Source: Psychrobacter sanguinis (GTDB lineage: Bacteria; Pseudomonadota; Gammaproteobacteria; Pseudomonadales; Moraxellaceae). From it: a stretch of DNA of 64,000 nt. The translations under genes and the position numbers were made by a program. Positions 8,053-17,315 of this stretch are shown in pieces; position 1 is the first letter of the stretch; every line of letters begins with the position of its first letter. The stretch is from contig NZ_CP085990.1 in assembly GCF_020736705.1 (NCBI RefSeq), forward strand, positions 2,914,001-2,978,000. The letters run 5' to 3'. The notes beneath the pieces are model-generated. The model did not search any database. It was not told the DNA's origin and saw nothing but the letters and a program-made list of their open reading frames with translations.

Positions 8053-8420
8053 TACCCATGGTTTTGTGCTCTTATTTTCTAACGAGGCGTTTTGTTCTAT
8101 TTTATCAAGACCTATCCGAGCAAGACCTACTTTGCTATGTAAACTCGTTATAACCCTTGATTTTTTAAGCGATTGACTTGGCTGCGATACACTGAAACTG
8201 GGTCGACTTCCCCCCAAGCTACCAAACCTATGAACTGATTAGTCGAGTCTAAATGGTTCATCTTATAATCATCACTAATCACATAGCCTAGACGGCTAGA
8301 ACAAGCAGAGACCAAACCATCATTGGCATCTCCTTTGTCAAAAGTACGTGAGGTTAAGGCCAGCAAATAATCTGTCGGATCGAGTCCATTGGTTATCGTA
8401 CCTACGCCACTAAAAGAATA

Positions 8421-9209
8421 GGTGGTGGTTCAAAAAGTAGGCTGAAAAAAAACAGGCTGAGAAATTGATAAAATAGTGAAATGCAAATCACACTATACAT
8501 CAAATGCCCAGCCTGTCTAAGTGACAGTATAAAGAAAAATGGCTTCAAAAGCTATGGTAAACAAAACTATAAATGCAAAGACTGCAAACGGCAGTTTATT
8601 GGCGACCATGCCTTAACGTACCAAGGCTGTCACTCCCAAAAAGATAGCAAAATACGCCATCTTATGGTTCGAGGCAGTGGCATAAAAGACATCGCTTGCG
8701 TTGAGAGAATCAGCAAAGGCAAAGTACTGGCCACCCTAAAAAAGTGTCACTACCAAATAACCCCCAAGCAAAGGCAATACGACTGTCTTGAAGTCGATGA
8801 GCTTTGGACATTCGTAGGCAAGAAGACCAACAAACAATGGCTAATTTATGCCTATCACCGTGACACAGGTGAAATTGTTGCCTATGTGTGGGGAAAACGA
8901 GACCTTAACACTGTCAAAAAGCTTAAAGCTAAACTGCAAGCCTTAGGCGTAAGTTGTGCTAGAATCGCTAGTGATACCTGGGATAGCTTTGTTACCGGTT
9001 TTAAGGGCTTTACCCAAGTCATTGGCAAGTTTTTCACGGTCGGTATTGAAGGTAATAATTGCACTATCAGACATCGAGTAAGGCGAGCATTTAGGCGAAG
9101 TTGTAACTTTTCTAAAAAGCTGGAAAATCACTTTAAAGCCTTTGATTTAGCTTTCTTTTACATCAATCATGGATATGTCTAATGTCAGCCTACTTTTTGA
9201 ACCACCACC
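8421..9209 (+). mobile_element. IS1-family insertion sequence inside the lipase gene
   Basis: A 789-bp element with perfect 24-bp inverted repeats: GGTGGTGGTTCAAAAAGTAG plus GCTG at 8421-8444 and the complement at 9186-9209. The 8-bp direct repeat AAAGAATA flanks it at 8413-8420 and 9210-9217. Size, short target duplication and transposase fit IS1. Its termini recur on the 135-bp element at 36057-36191. Confidence 0.95.
8481..9182 (+). CDS. IS1-family transposase, single uninterrupted frame
   Basis: A 233-residue transposase corresponding to InsA and InsB in one frame, without the frameshift of classical IS1. The N-terminal zinc-binding motif has CPAC at 9-12 and CKDC at 33-36, followed by a helix-turn-helix (about 55-85, GSGIKDIACVERISKGKV). 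The DDE domain begins at DELWTFVGKK and continues with IASDTWDSF. The last acidic or His-containing motif lies near ENHFKAFDLAFFYINHGY. The basic segment TIRHRVRRAFRRS matches the InsB R-x-N-R-x-x-RK-type region. The gene is intact, so the element may still be active and could act in trans on the MITE. Confidence 0.92.
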   Translation: MQITLYIKCPACLSDSIKKNGFKSYGKQNYKCKDCKRQFIGDHALTYQGCHSQKDSKIRHLMVRGSGIKDIACVERISKGKVLATLKKCHYQITPKQRQYDCLEVDELWTFVGKKTNKQWLIYAYHRDTGEIVAYVWGKRDLNTVKKLKAKLQALGVSCARIASDTWDSFVTGFKGFTQVIGKFFTVGIEGNNCTIRHRVRRAFRRSCNFSKKLENHFKAFDLAFFYINHGYV

Positions 9210-10059
9210 AAAGAATAGTAAGGAATGCCATTAACCACAAACTCTTTCGGCGGTTGCCCACAATATTAACTGGGCATGGCGGCGGGATACTTACGGTTAT
9301 AATAGTTGGTCATGTAATCAGTAGTAAGTCCCGTCGCCGCTTTTAGGGCATCTTGTTGCTGTAGCTGCTTTAGATTAATCCCTGACCCAAAGTCTATAAA
9401 CCTTCCAAAGAACTTATGCGAGGAAATCAGTGCCCTACCGAGCAAATTATACTCCCCCTCAGGATAGCCAGCTCGAGCACTGCCTTCAGTGATTAGATTA
9501 AGTACCCAATCCGCCATCTTTGAGCCTTGTTCAGGACTGGCCACAGCTGTCACTGACGCCACATGCTCGGGAGCAACAGCTGCCACATAGCGAATATCTA
9601 TACCGCCCAAACTGTGCCCTATTAAGTTGACTTTTTGTTTGCCTGTGACGGCCGTAATGGTCTGTACTTGCTGTAGTAATTGTTCACCTCGAAATTCTGC
9701 ATCATGAATGGCTGAGGTCTTTGTCACATAAACGTCTGACCCACCTTCCATAAGTGCTTGTGGGATACCGTTAAAATAGTCTAACACCCCAAATAGAGTA
9801 TTAAAGCCGTTTAGGCCATGTACCAATACCACTGGATACTGGGTCGCAGTTGAATCATCTTTGGGATCAATACTAGAGACCAGTTGACAGCCAGTAGGAT
9901 TGGAGCAGTTATAATAATCTGCCGCAGAAGCGATCTGCATCAGACCAAAAAAACTGACCACACTCAAAATGGCCAATTTCACTACAGAAGTAGTAAACTT
10001 GGCCAAAGTATTCATGACGAAATTTTGTGGAATTACGACAATTGAAGAACCCATAACCG

Positions 10060-10728
10060 TTAAAGTACCTTGGTTAACCATTGGCCAATTGCCTTAATCT
10101 GTGGCAGACAAACTTGGTGTGCCATGGGATAAGTATTAAAATCGACCGGATAACCCTGCTTAGTCAAAGTGTCATTGGCACGTTGACCTAAAATGACAGG
10201 TACAACTGGATCTTGAGTACCATGATCAATCTTAATCGGCAAATCTTTATTGATAGCGCTGTATTTAGAAGCATCATTGACTGCCAAATAAGTCGATAAA
10301 GCCATTAAACCGGCCAATCTTTGTGGATACGTTAACGCCACTTGATACGCCACCGCACCGCCTTGTGAAAACCCAGCAATCACAATATTCTCTGGATTAA
10401 CCCCTTGCTCAATTTCACGCTGAATCAAATCATTGATAGCCGCTGCTGATTCTTCAATTTGTGCCACATCTACTTTGCGATCCAGACTCATTTCTAAGAT
10501 ATCGTACCAAGCTGGCATCACCATACCACCATTAATCGTCACCGGAATATGCGGTGCATGTGGGAATACGAAACGTACTGCCATATCTGAACTAAGTCCT
10601 AGCTCAGGCACGATAGGCTCAAAATCATGGCCGTTAGCGCCTAAACCATGTAACCAGATTACCGATTTATCAATGCTTTTGTTTGAAGGGTTGTGCTCTA
10701 CAATCACACACTCTAAATATTGGGTCAT
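10060..10728 (-). CDS. Alpha/beta-hydrolase, carboxylesterase/phospholipase family
   Basis: A 222-residue cytoplasmic serine hydrolase of the carboxylesterase/phospholipase family (Pseudomonas EstB/CarboxylesteraseII type). Features in order are the oxyanion segment VIWLHGLGANGHDF, FPHAPHIPVTING, the nucleophile elbow GFSQGG (Ser about 118), the Asp loop HGTQDPVVP and the His in PMAHQVC. There is no signal peptide. The substrate is probably a short acyl ester, perhaps a lysophospholipid or acyl-protein; this is a family inference. It ends 44 bp before the lipase start on the same strand, so the two could have been co-transcribed. Confidence 0.88.
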   Translation of the reverse strand: MTQYLECVIVEHNPSNKSIDKSVIWLHGLGANGHDFEPIVPELGLSSDMAVRFVFPHAPHIPVTINGGMVMPAWYDILEMSLDRKVDVAQIEESAAAINDLIQREIEQGVNPENIVIAGFSQGGAVAYQVALTYPQRLAGLMALSTYLAVNDASKYSAINKDLPIKIDHGTQDPVVPVILGQRANDTLTKQGYPVDFNTYPMAHQVCLPQIKAIGQWLTKVL

Positions 10729-10803
10729 AACTGTCCTTAAATTTGTGTATCAAAATCTATTATCTAAATTAAAAACCGAATGTCATAAAACCGTCAATAA
10801 CTT

Positions 10804-10818
10804 CCGTTAATTTAACGG
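10804..10818. repeat. Perfect 7-bp palindrome, possible operator
   Basis: CCGTTAATTTAACGG is a perfect inverted repeat with a 1-nt centre, lying between the divergent esterase and glycerophosphodiesterase genes, 76 bp upstream of the esterase start. It could be a regulator site; the regulator is unknown. Confidence 0.4.
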
Positions 10819-10853
10819 CTTGAGTTATACACTTTGAGGCGAATAAAGTCGTG

Positions 10854-10925
10854 CCGCACCCTTTTAACCCCTTTTAACCGTAATGCTTAAAAATAATTAT
10901 TGAGCATCGAAAACTAAGGGTGCGG
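10854..10925. repeat. Long inverted repeat upstream of the glycerophosphodiesterase gene
   Basis: CCGCACCCTT (10854-10863) pairs perfectly with AAGGGTGCGG (10916-10925) across 52 nt. An inner weaker pair, ATGCTTAA with TTGAGCAT, lies near 10883-10905. It ends 42 bp before the start codon of the gene at 10968, so a leader hairpin is possible. Confidence 0.5.
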
Positions 10926-10967
10926 TTTAAGTCTAATATTAACATACCCATTCATAAGGAACTTTGA

Positions 10968-12368
10968 ATGTCTTATCATAAAAACACAGTACGTAAATCA
11001 TTTATTAGCGACTGTCATACTAATAACTATAAAGCACCTACCTCTAAAAGCAAAATAATAATATTAGCCAGTATGTGTTTGGGTTTGTCTAGTGTCGTCA
11101 TGAGCGGATGTAGCAATCTTTTGGCACAACCTAACGAAAATAATGTGCCTATCAGCTCCGCTCAATCCACTCCAATCATGAGTCCTGCCACAGATTCAAA
11201 GTCTATAGTAAGTTATGGTAGCCGGCCAATGTACTTGGTAGATGATATGGATGAGAGCCCTCTAAAAAAACAATTAAAATCATGCGAAGGGCAGATAGCT
11301 AAGAAAACTGACTTTTCAATCTCTCATCGCGGTGCCCCTTTACAATATCCTGAACACACGCTAGACGGCTATATGGCCGCGGCTCGTATGGGTGCCGGTG
11401 TCTTAGAATGCGATGTGGCATTTACCAAAGACAAGCAGTTGGTTTGTCGCCATGCTCAAAATGACTTACACACCACTACCAATATCCTCAGTACCCCGCT
11501 AGCCAAAAAATGTAGTACACCACCTAAAATAGATGCCAAGGGTAAATTAACCAATGCAGACAGTATTGAATGTCGAACCTCAGACCTTACTTTGGCTGAG
11601 TTTAAGTCCTTAAAAGGCAAGATGGATGCGGCAGATACCAAAGCCACCACGCTTAATGATTATATCAATGCTACCGCCCCTTGGCGTACTGAGCTTTATA
11701 ACCAAAACGGTAAATTGCTAAGCTTACAAGAACATATTGCCTTAACGAAAAGCTTAGGCTTAAAACATACCCCAGAGTTAAAAGCGCCAGTAGAAAAAAT
11801 GCCTTTTGGCGATTATACCCAAGATCAATATCGTAAACAGTTGATTGATACCTACAAAAAAGCGGGCGTGTCTGGCAGCGATGTTTATGCCCAATCTTTT
11901 GATATTGAAGATATAAAATACTGGATTAAAAACAATCCTGACTTTGCAAAAACCGCAGTATATCTTATCGAAGATAGCAATGAGACCGCAGAGGGCAAAA
12001 AGTTTGACAAGAATGATCCAAGAACTTGGAAACATTCTATGCAAGAATTAAAAGCCATGGGCGTTAATATCATTGCACCGGCAACCTGGATGCTCGTTAC
12101 TACAGATGGCAAAGGGCACATGATGCCTTCAGAATACGCTAAGCAAGCAAAACAAGCTGGGCTTAAGATGCTCACTTGGTCAATAGAGCGCTCGGGTCCT
12201 CTGGCTAATGGTGGTGGCTGGTACTATACTGGTTTAGAAGATGCGATTAATAACGATGGCGATCTGATGAACTACATTGATGTATTGGCACAAGACGTTG
12301 GGGTCATGGGTATTTTCTCAGATTGGCCAGCGACTGTGACCTATTACGCCAACTGTAAAGGCTTGTAG
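10968..12368 (+). CDS. Glycerophosphodiester phosphodiesterase, lipoprotein
   Basis: A 466-residue exported GDPD-family enzyme that splits glycerophosphodiesters into glycerol-3-phosphate and an alcohol. A polar N-terminus is followed by a hydrophobic stretch ending in the lipobox VMSGC (Cys48), so it is probably anchored to the envelope. The TIM-barrel starts with [18 protein letters not shown] (catalytic His-Arg and Glu), then ECDVAFTKD (metal Glu/Asp) and VCRHAQNDL (second His). It is longer than GlpQ (about 358) because of extended loops, one holding KKCSTPP and ECRTSD cysteines that may form disulfides. It belongs to the large bacterial GDPD group acting on secreted or periplasmic substrates. 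A terminator follows. Confidence 0.87.
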   Translation: MSYHKNTVRKSFISDCHTNNYKAPTSKSKIIILASMCLGLSSVVMSGCSNLLAQPNENNVPISSAQSTPIMSPATDSKSIVSYGSRPMYLVDDMDESPLKKQLKSCEGQIAKKTDFSISHRGAPLQYPEHTLDGYMAAARMGAGVLECDVAFTKDKQLVCRHAQNDLHTTTNILSTPLAKKCSTPPKIDAKGKLTNADSIECRTSDLTLAEFKSLKGKMDAADTKATTLNDYINATAPWRTELYNQNGKLLSLQEHIALTKSLGLKHTPELKAPVEKMPFGDYTQDQYRKQLIDTYKKAGVSGSDVYAQSFDIEDIKYWIKNNPDFAKTAVYLIEDSNETAEGKKFDKNDPRTWKHSMQELKAMGVNIIAPATWMLVTTDGKGHMMPSEYAKQAKQAGLKMLTWSIERSGPLANGGGWYYTGLEDAINNDGDLMNYIDVLAQDVGVMGIFSDWPATVTYYANCKGL

Positions 12369-12446
12369 CTTATAGTTTTAAATAGTAACAGGCAGCAGCC
12401 ATAATCGGTTAAATTAATGCTTGTTTGAATAAATGTGATTTAATGC

Positions 12447-12484
12447 AAAGCTTTAGTCTAAAATTTTTGGGCTAAAGCTTTTTT
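12447..12484 (+). terminator. Terminator after the glycerophosphodiesterase gene
   Basis: AAAGCTTTAGTC and GGCTAAAGCTTT form a stem with one G-T pair around an AT-rich loop, followed by a T run. Confidence 0.75.
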
Positions 12485-12530
12485 GACTAAACCTCAGTAA
12501 CCCTTCTGATTTTATGATGGCCAAATATCC

Positions 12531-13313
12531 ATGTTAATGCTCATTAATTTCGTAACACTTATTGAGTCTATTCCGCTTTGGCATCTTGCCAGCTTATTTA
12601 TATTGGGTGTCTTAGCCTTTGTTATCTCTACCATCTCTGGCGGTGGCGGTGCTTTAATTTTAATTCCTGCCACCTCTGCTTTAATTGGTGCGCCGGCTGC
12701 CCCTCCTGTGATAAATTTAGGGACTTTTATATCCCGGCCCTCGCGCATGATTATGTTTTGGCATGATATCGATTGGGGACTCACTAAGTATTATGTGCCG
12801 AGTGCTATTGTCGGTGCGGGGCTTGCAGGCTTATTATTCAGTCAACTTAACGCCAGTTGGATACAACTTCTGGTCGGAATATTTTTAGTTTCTACTTTAT
12901 TTCAATACAAATTTGGCAAAATAGACAAAACCTTTAATATGCCCAAAGCAGGATTTATCCCACTGGGCTTTATTGTGGCGTTTATTAGTACTATTATCGG
13001 TGGTCTAGGCCCTGTATTAAATCCTTTTTATATGAATGCAGGCCTACAAAAAGAGGATTTAATTGCCACCAAAACAGCCAATTCTTTTTTTGTGGGTATT
13101 GCTCAAATCGGCAGCTATGCGTTTTTTGGAGTATTAACCGCTAAATTATGGATATATGGTTTGGTACTAGGCCTAGGTGCTGTACTGGGTAATTACATTG
13201 GTAAGCGGTTTCTAGCAGGTATGAGTGTGCAACAGTTCCGACTGTTATTGCTGATTCTTATGACTGTCAGTGGCTTGTATATGATTTATGAAAATATTGG
13301 CGTGTTGTTTTAA
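12531..13313 (+). CDS. TSUP (TauE/SafE) family membrane permease
   Basis: A 260-residue polytopic inner-membrane protein with 7-8 predicted helices. It belongs to the TauE/SafE family, which exports or takes up sulfite, sulfoacetate or related sulfur and carbon anions. The glycine-rich family repeat appears twice: FVISTISGGGGALILIPA near residue 30 and AFISTIIGGLGPVLNPFYM near residue 145. The end GKRFLAGMSVQQFRLLLLIL also matches the family. The substrate cannot be assigned. It stands alone between a terminator and creB. Confidence 0.85.
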   Translation: MLMLINFVTLIESIPLWHLASLFILGVLAFVISTISGGGGALILIPATSALIGAPAAPPVINLGTFISRPSRMIMFWHDIDWGLTKYYVPSAIVGAGLAGLLFSQLNASWIQLLVGIFLVSTLFQYKFGKIDKTFNMPKAGFIPLGFIVAFISTIIGGLGPVLNPFYMNAGLQKEDLIATKTANSFFVGIAQIGSYAFFGVLTAKLWIYGLVLGLGAVLGNYIGKRFLAGMSVQQFRLLLLILMTVSGLYMIYENIGVLF

Positions 13314-13589
13314 ACGATAATAGCCATACTTGAGTGAATTGTTGTTTTAATTATTTGGCTTTTACTGTCTCGATTTCATTGTCTATCCACTTGCTTTGTC
13401 CAGTGTGCTTTGGTTAGAGACTGGCCTGATTTACACCAAATAAATATTCATTAATTTTCCATATTCTCATCATCCGAAACACACCTCTTTTCACACCGGC
13501 TATGCTAGGATTATGACTATATTTTGACAAAATCCCTTTGTCCTAAATACTTTAGTTTACCCACCTTGCTCTATTAATCGGTATTCCTC

Positions 13590-14390
13590 ATGACTGCTAC
13601 TCAAAATGCATTAGCCACCAACACCCCTACGCCCCATATTTTAATTGTTGAAGACGATCCCGCTATTGCTACCTCGTTACGAGTGACTTTCAAACGCGAA
13701 GGCTGGCAAGTGACTTGGCTTGATAATGCCAGCAGCGTTATTCCTACGCTACAAAGCTTTAATCAACAAAACCACTCTATTTCAGGTATTGTACTGGATG
13801 TGGGATTACCAGATGGTGATGGGCTAAATTTGTGTCAAGATATCCGTCATTCCGATGAAATAGGCCTATTAAAACAATTGCCTATCATATTTTTGACCGC
13901 TCGTAGCGATGAGGTAGATAGAATCTTAGGGCTTGAAATGGGTGGTGATGACTATTGTCCCAAACCTTTTAGCCCCAGAGAGTTGGTCGCACGTCTTAAA
14001 GCGATTTGGCGCCGTGAGCAGTTAACCGCATCGAATATAGACAATCAGAATCTTGTAGCCGAAGATGGCTCAGCACCACAAATCTTTGAGCTTGAGTCAG
14101 GGGTGTGGCGTTATGAGCCACTGACCTACACCTTATACTGGAATGACAATAAACTAGAGCTGAGCAATACTGAGCGTAAACTGTTATTGGCTTTATTGGC
14201 CAACCCAGAGCGGGTGTTTAGTCGCGAGCAACTATTAAATTCTATCAGCGATTATCCCGACCACCGCTTGGCACGTACCATTGACAGTCATGTTAAGTCT
14301 ATTCGCAAGCAGTTGGCTCAAATAAGTGACGATGATCAAGAGATTATTCATACCCATCGTGGCCTAGGCTATGGACTCTGTGCCTCATGA
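13590..14390 (+). CDS. creB: CreB-like response regulator (OmpR/PhoB type)
   Basis: A 266-residue DNA-binding response regulator. The receiver domain shows ILIVEDDPAI (acidic pair), the phosphoacceptor Asp70 in IVLDVGLPDGDG, Thr103 and Lys125 in DDYCPKPFSPRELVARL. The C-terminal winged helix contains LELSNTERKLLLALL and the recognition end VKSIRKQLAQ...IHTHRGLGYGL. It lies immediately before a CreC-like kinase with a 4-bp ATGA overlap. CreBC responds to growth in minimal medium/fermentation state in enteric bacteria and to beta-lactam stress in Pseudomonas. The identification rests mainly on the CreC partner. Confidence 0.85.
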   Translation: MTATQNALATNTPTPHILIVEDDPAIATSLRVTFKREGWQVTWLDNASSVIPTLQSFNQQNHSISGIVLDVGLPDGDGLNLCQDIRHSDEIGLLKQLPIIFLTARSDEVDRILGLEMGGDDYCPKPFSPRELVARLKAIWRREQLTASNIDNQNLVAEDGSAPQIFELESGVWRYEPLTYTLYWNDNKLELSNTERKLLLALLANPERVFSREQLLNSISDYPDHRLARTIDSHVKSIRKQLAQISDDDQEIIHTHRGLGYGLCAS

Positions 14391-16342
14391 GTGATCGCAC
14401 TGATAATAATACTAAAAAGCGTACCAATGAAACCGCTAAACCATCCCTTAATTCAAATAATTGGTATGCGAAATTACACCCTATTGGTAAAGAAAACCCA
14501 CCTATTGTGCCGGACAATAAACCTAAAAAAATTCTTAACCTTAGTCTATTCTTCAGAATTTGGATAGCGGTTGGCATTATTGTTATTATTTCTGGCATTG
14601 TGGTTTTTAACCAGCTTTTTAACTATGTGCGTCCTATCACGCAGCAAGTGATTGAAGACACTTTGGTGGATACCTCGAAGTTGGTGGCAGCCAGCTTGCA
14701 AGCTGCGGTTGAATCAGGTGAGATTTATGATAAGCATTATCAGGCAATGCTCGACAATGCTTTTTTGGTGCCTGAACTGGATGCTAATAGCGACGCTGAC
14801 TCTAACAATACCTCTACTGACTCACACCCTAGTCATTCCCAACATCCTAGTGAGCTTGACGGCGGATGGTTAAGCTCGTCATTGCCGCTAGATGCTTGGT
14901 ACCATGAAAAAACCCACAGCAGTTTTCGAATATATATCACTGACAAACATGGCATTGTTATCTATGATTCACTGCCTAAAGAAGGCTCTACAAATCTTGT
15001 CGAAAGTAACGCTGAAGGACAAGATTACTCTAGCTGGAATGATGTCAATTTAACACTACAAGGCAAATATGGGGCGAGAACCACTCGCACTGACCCTGAA
15101 GATTCAACTTCATCTATCATGTACGTGGCCCAACCTATTTATAGCTCAAGTGACAATAAAGAGATTATTGGGGTGGTGAGTATAGGCAAACCTACTGCCA
15201 CTATACTGCCCTATCTGAATGCTACCCGTCAGCGGATGCTAACCGCGTCGCTCATCATTAGTATTCTCACCTTGTTGATGGCAGGTCTTATTGCGTGGTG
15301 GCTTCGTCAAAGCACCTTATTGGTTACCCGCTATACTCAGTCGCTGGCACAAGATACCAAAAAGCCTTATTTTTATTTAGGTAAGGAGCTCAATGAGCTG
15401 AGTGATACTATTGAGAGCATGAAACACCGTTTGGAAAATCGAGCTTATGTGACCGATTATGTACATACCCTCACTCATGAGTTAAAAAGTCCATTGACCG
15501 CTATTAGAGCCAGTGGCGAGCTGCTCGAAGAAACGGACTTAGACAGTGAAGACAGACTGATGCTTAGTCAAACCATTACTGAGCAAAGTATTAAGCTCCA
15601 GTCTTTAATTGATAGATTATTGCTATTGGCTAAAATCGAGCAGCCAACATTTAAGCTATCGATGCAGCCCATTAATCCAGACGCGTTAATGAAGACCTTG
15701 ATTGCAGGTTGTGAGATGCAACGTCAAAACCAACACATTCAAATTGACTATCAATGTCAGATTGCTCAGCCGCAAAACAAACCTATACTGGCAGATGAGT
15801 TTTGGATAACCCAAGCCCTGCAAAATGTATTGGACAATGCTCTATACTTCGCCAACAGCAAAGTTATCGTTTATTTATCTCTACAACACTTTAATAAAAT
15901 TGAATATATACAGTTATCTGTTATCAATAATGGCGACTTAATACCCGAATATGCCTTGGAAAAAGTCTTTGACCGTTATTTTAGCCTGTCGCATCAATAT
16001 CATCGCCAAGCTGTTAACTTAGCTCCAGCTGCTAGTCAAAGTAACTCTCAAAACGATAATACTGGATTAAATAAGGACAATGGTTTAAATAATAATGCGT
16101 TAAATCACGACTATACCTCTCAAGGTCAGTCTCAAAATCGCTCACAAGGGAAAAAAGGCACTGGATTAGGGCTGACCTTGGTAAAACAAGTTATTGAGCG
16201 ACATGGCGGTATGGTTACCATTCAAAACCTTGAATCTTTTCCGGAAGGAACTGATCAGCAATCTACCACAGGGGTGGAATTAATTATCTACTTACCGGTA
16301 GCGTTTATGGCTTTCAAAGATAAGAATATGGCAACACTATAG
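14387..16342 (+). CDS. creC: CreC-like sensor histidine kinase with polar insertions
   Basis: A 651-residue inner-membrane kinase (E. coli CreC has 474). TM1 is about 54-74, a periplasmic sensor 75-283 and TM2 284-306. The sensor holds the CreC-specific block YSSWNDVNLTLQGKYGART and SIMYVAQPI. The phosphorylated His364 is in HTLTHELKSPLTA. The N box is LQNVLDNALYF (about 479-489) and the G box KGTGLGLTLVK. Two insertions are unusual: a Ser/Asn/His-rich stretch (131-160) in the sensor and a 48-residue Asn/Gln/Ser-rich segment (541-588) inside the ATP-binding domain, between the F-box region and the G box. Translationally coupled to creB. A long polar N-terminal tail (1-50) is also extra. Confidence 0.88.
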   Translation: MSDRTDNNTKKRTNETAKPSLNSNNWYAKLHPIGKENPPIVPDNKPKKILNLSLFFRIWIAVGIIVIISGIVVFNQLFNYVRPITQQVIEDTLVDTSKLVAASLQAAVESGEIYDKHYQAMLDNAFLVPELDANSDADSNNTSTDSHPSHSQHPSELDGGWLSSSLPLDAWYHEKTHSSFRIYITDKHGIVIYDSLPKEGSTNLVESNAEGQDYSSWNDVNLTLQGKYGARTTRTDPEDSTSSIMYVAQPIYSSSDNKEIIGVVSIGKPTATILPYLNATRQRMLTASLIISILTLLMAGLIAWWLRQSTLLVTRYTQSLAQDTKKPYFYLGKELNELSDTIESMKHRLENRAYVTDYVHTLTHELKSPLTAIRASGELLEETDLDSEDRLMLSQTITEQSIKLQSLIDRLLLLAKIEQPTFKLSMQPINPDALMKTLIAGCEMQRQNQHIQIDYQCQIAQPQNKPILADEFWITQALQNVLDNALYFANSKVIVYLSLQHFNKIEYIQLSVINNGDLIPEYALEKVFDRYFSLSHQYHRQAVNLAPAASQSNSQNDNTGLNKDNGLNNNALNHDYTSQGQSQNRSQGKKGTGLGLTLVKQVIERHGGMVTIQNLESFPEGTDQQSTTGVELIIYLPVAFMAFKDKNMATL

Positions 16343-16481
16343 CCATAATGCGACAATATAAATAGCTATTGCCACTGTAAACAATAGCAAGCACAATAAC
16401 GCTATCAAATGTCTGTGTTAAGTAATAACTGTGACCAGTACTGTTGAATAACAGTCCTTTAAGCCTACTTTAATCAAAATG

Positions 16482-16517
16482 AAAAAAGCCCATGAAATTC
16501 ACTCATGGGCTTTTTTT
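16482..16517. terminator. Bidirectional terminator between creC and the gene at 16542
   Basis: A near-perfect 14-bp stem (GAAAAAAGCCCATGA with TCATGGGCTTTTTTT) flanked by A and T runs. It serves both convergent genes. Confidence 0.85.
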
Positions 16518-16541
16518 ATAAGGCTAGATTTAATTCTAAAA

Positions 16542-17027
16542 TTAACCTTCACTTAATGGCACAATGCGCTCTTTTTGGCCGCTACCTAAAATACTGTGAC
16601 TGCCAATACCTTCAGGATTTGCGTTTAAATAAGCCACCATCTCGGCAATTGACGCGGCATCACCACTCTCTACCACCTTCTGTTTAATCATCTCAACAGG
16701 AGGTACTGGTAGATTTTTCAATAATGACAATAACTGAGTGTTGTTACCTTTAGTCACTACTAGCTCAATTAATTGACGGGCATCAACCGGCAAATCTGAT
16801 GTCGATTGAGCCATCAATGCTAAATGATAAGCACCATGTGTATCTTGGTCTTCAATGATACGACGCTCGATAGCCGTATAGGTTTCGCTAGTCGCCCCAC
16901 CTGCCACGCTCAACAAATGAATACACTTAAGCGAAGATTGAGCTTCATTATCTGCAAGAGCCTTAATTTTTTCTGATTGTTGTTCTAATAGCTTACGTTT
17001 TTGGGCTAATTTTTCTGCTGAAGTCAT
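16542..17027 (-). CDS. Conserved hypothetical cytoplasmic protein
   Basis: A 161-residue protein I do not recognise. There is no signal peptide or membrane segment. The first 30 residues (KLAQKRKLLEQQSEKIKALA) look like a charged coiled coil. The rest is helical and hydrophilic, with repeated short helices (TYTAIERRIIEDQ, DARQLIELVVTKGNN, VEMIKQKVVESGD, ASIAEMVAYLNAN) that could form a small helical-repeat fold. The C-terminal tail SHSILGSGQKERIVPL is polar. The ATG at 17027 has GAAT/AGGAAT upstream. It is convergent with creC and lies downstream of grxD on the same strand, about 290 bp away. Confidence 0.65.
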   Translation of the reverse strand: MTSAEKLAQKRKLLEQQSEKIKALADNEAQSSLKCIHLLSVAGGATSETYTAIERRIIEDQDTHGAYHLALMAQSTSDLPVDARQLIELVVTKGNNTQLLSLLKNLPVPPVEMIKQKVVESGDAASIAEMVAYLNANPEGIGSHSILGSGQKERIVPLSEG

Positions 17028-17234
17028 GTTCTATTCCTATACTTATTAAATTTTTTTCACTTATCTGTTATATGGTGATAATTATCAATTTATAAAGCAG
17101 TGGCATACAAAAACATAACAGCTGCCTATTTATAGAATTACATTTCCCATTGAATCAGATTTACTATTAAACCGCATTCATCATCAAATCAGATTTTTCT
17201 CAAAGCTATCACCATCATCAAGTTAAAACTGTCA

Positions 17235-17264
17235 TAAAAAAAGCCCCAGATAACATCTGAGGCT
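17235..17264 (-). terminator. Terminator of grxD
   Basis: On the minus strand, AGCCTCAGAT and ATCTGGGGCT form a 10-bp stem (one wobble) with a 3-nt loop, followed by seven T residues. Confidence 0.85.
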
Positions 17265-17315
17265 CTGCAGCTTTACGCATTAATTTTGTATCACTGACTT
17301 TAACTAATGATTAGA

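Larger units (their letters stand above)
8148..10015 (-). pseudogene. Secreted class I triacylglycerol lipase, broken by a stop codon and an IS1-family insertion
   Basis: The 5' part (10015 down to a TAA at 9268-9266) encodes a signal peptide MNTLAKF...QIASA, then VVLVHGLNGFNTLFGVLDYF and the nucleophile elbow GHSLGG. Reading past the TAA, the frame continues YCGQPPKEFVVNGIPYYS to 9210, where an IS1-family element (8421-9209) interrupts it. Beyond, the same frame resumes YSFSGVGTITNGLDPTDYLL and then ANDGLVSACSSRLG and MNHLD, which hold the catalytic Asp and His of Pseudomonas-type lipases, ending NRLKNQGL at 8148. So Ser is separated from Asp and His, and the two disulfide cysteines are on opposite sides of the break. 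Removing the IS and one 8-bp duplication restores the frame; only TAA 9268-9266 remains. The foldase gene is downstream. Confidence 0.93.

Noticed and set aside
8053..8217. Foldase start at 8217
   Set aside because: These codons lie in another frame over the lipase C-terminus; the membrane anchor typical of foldases begins after 8052.
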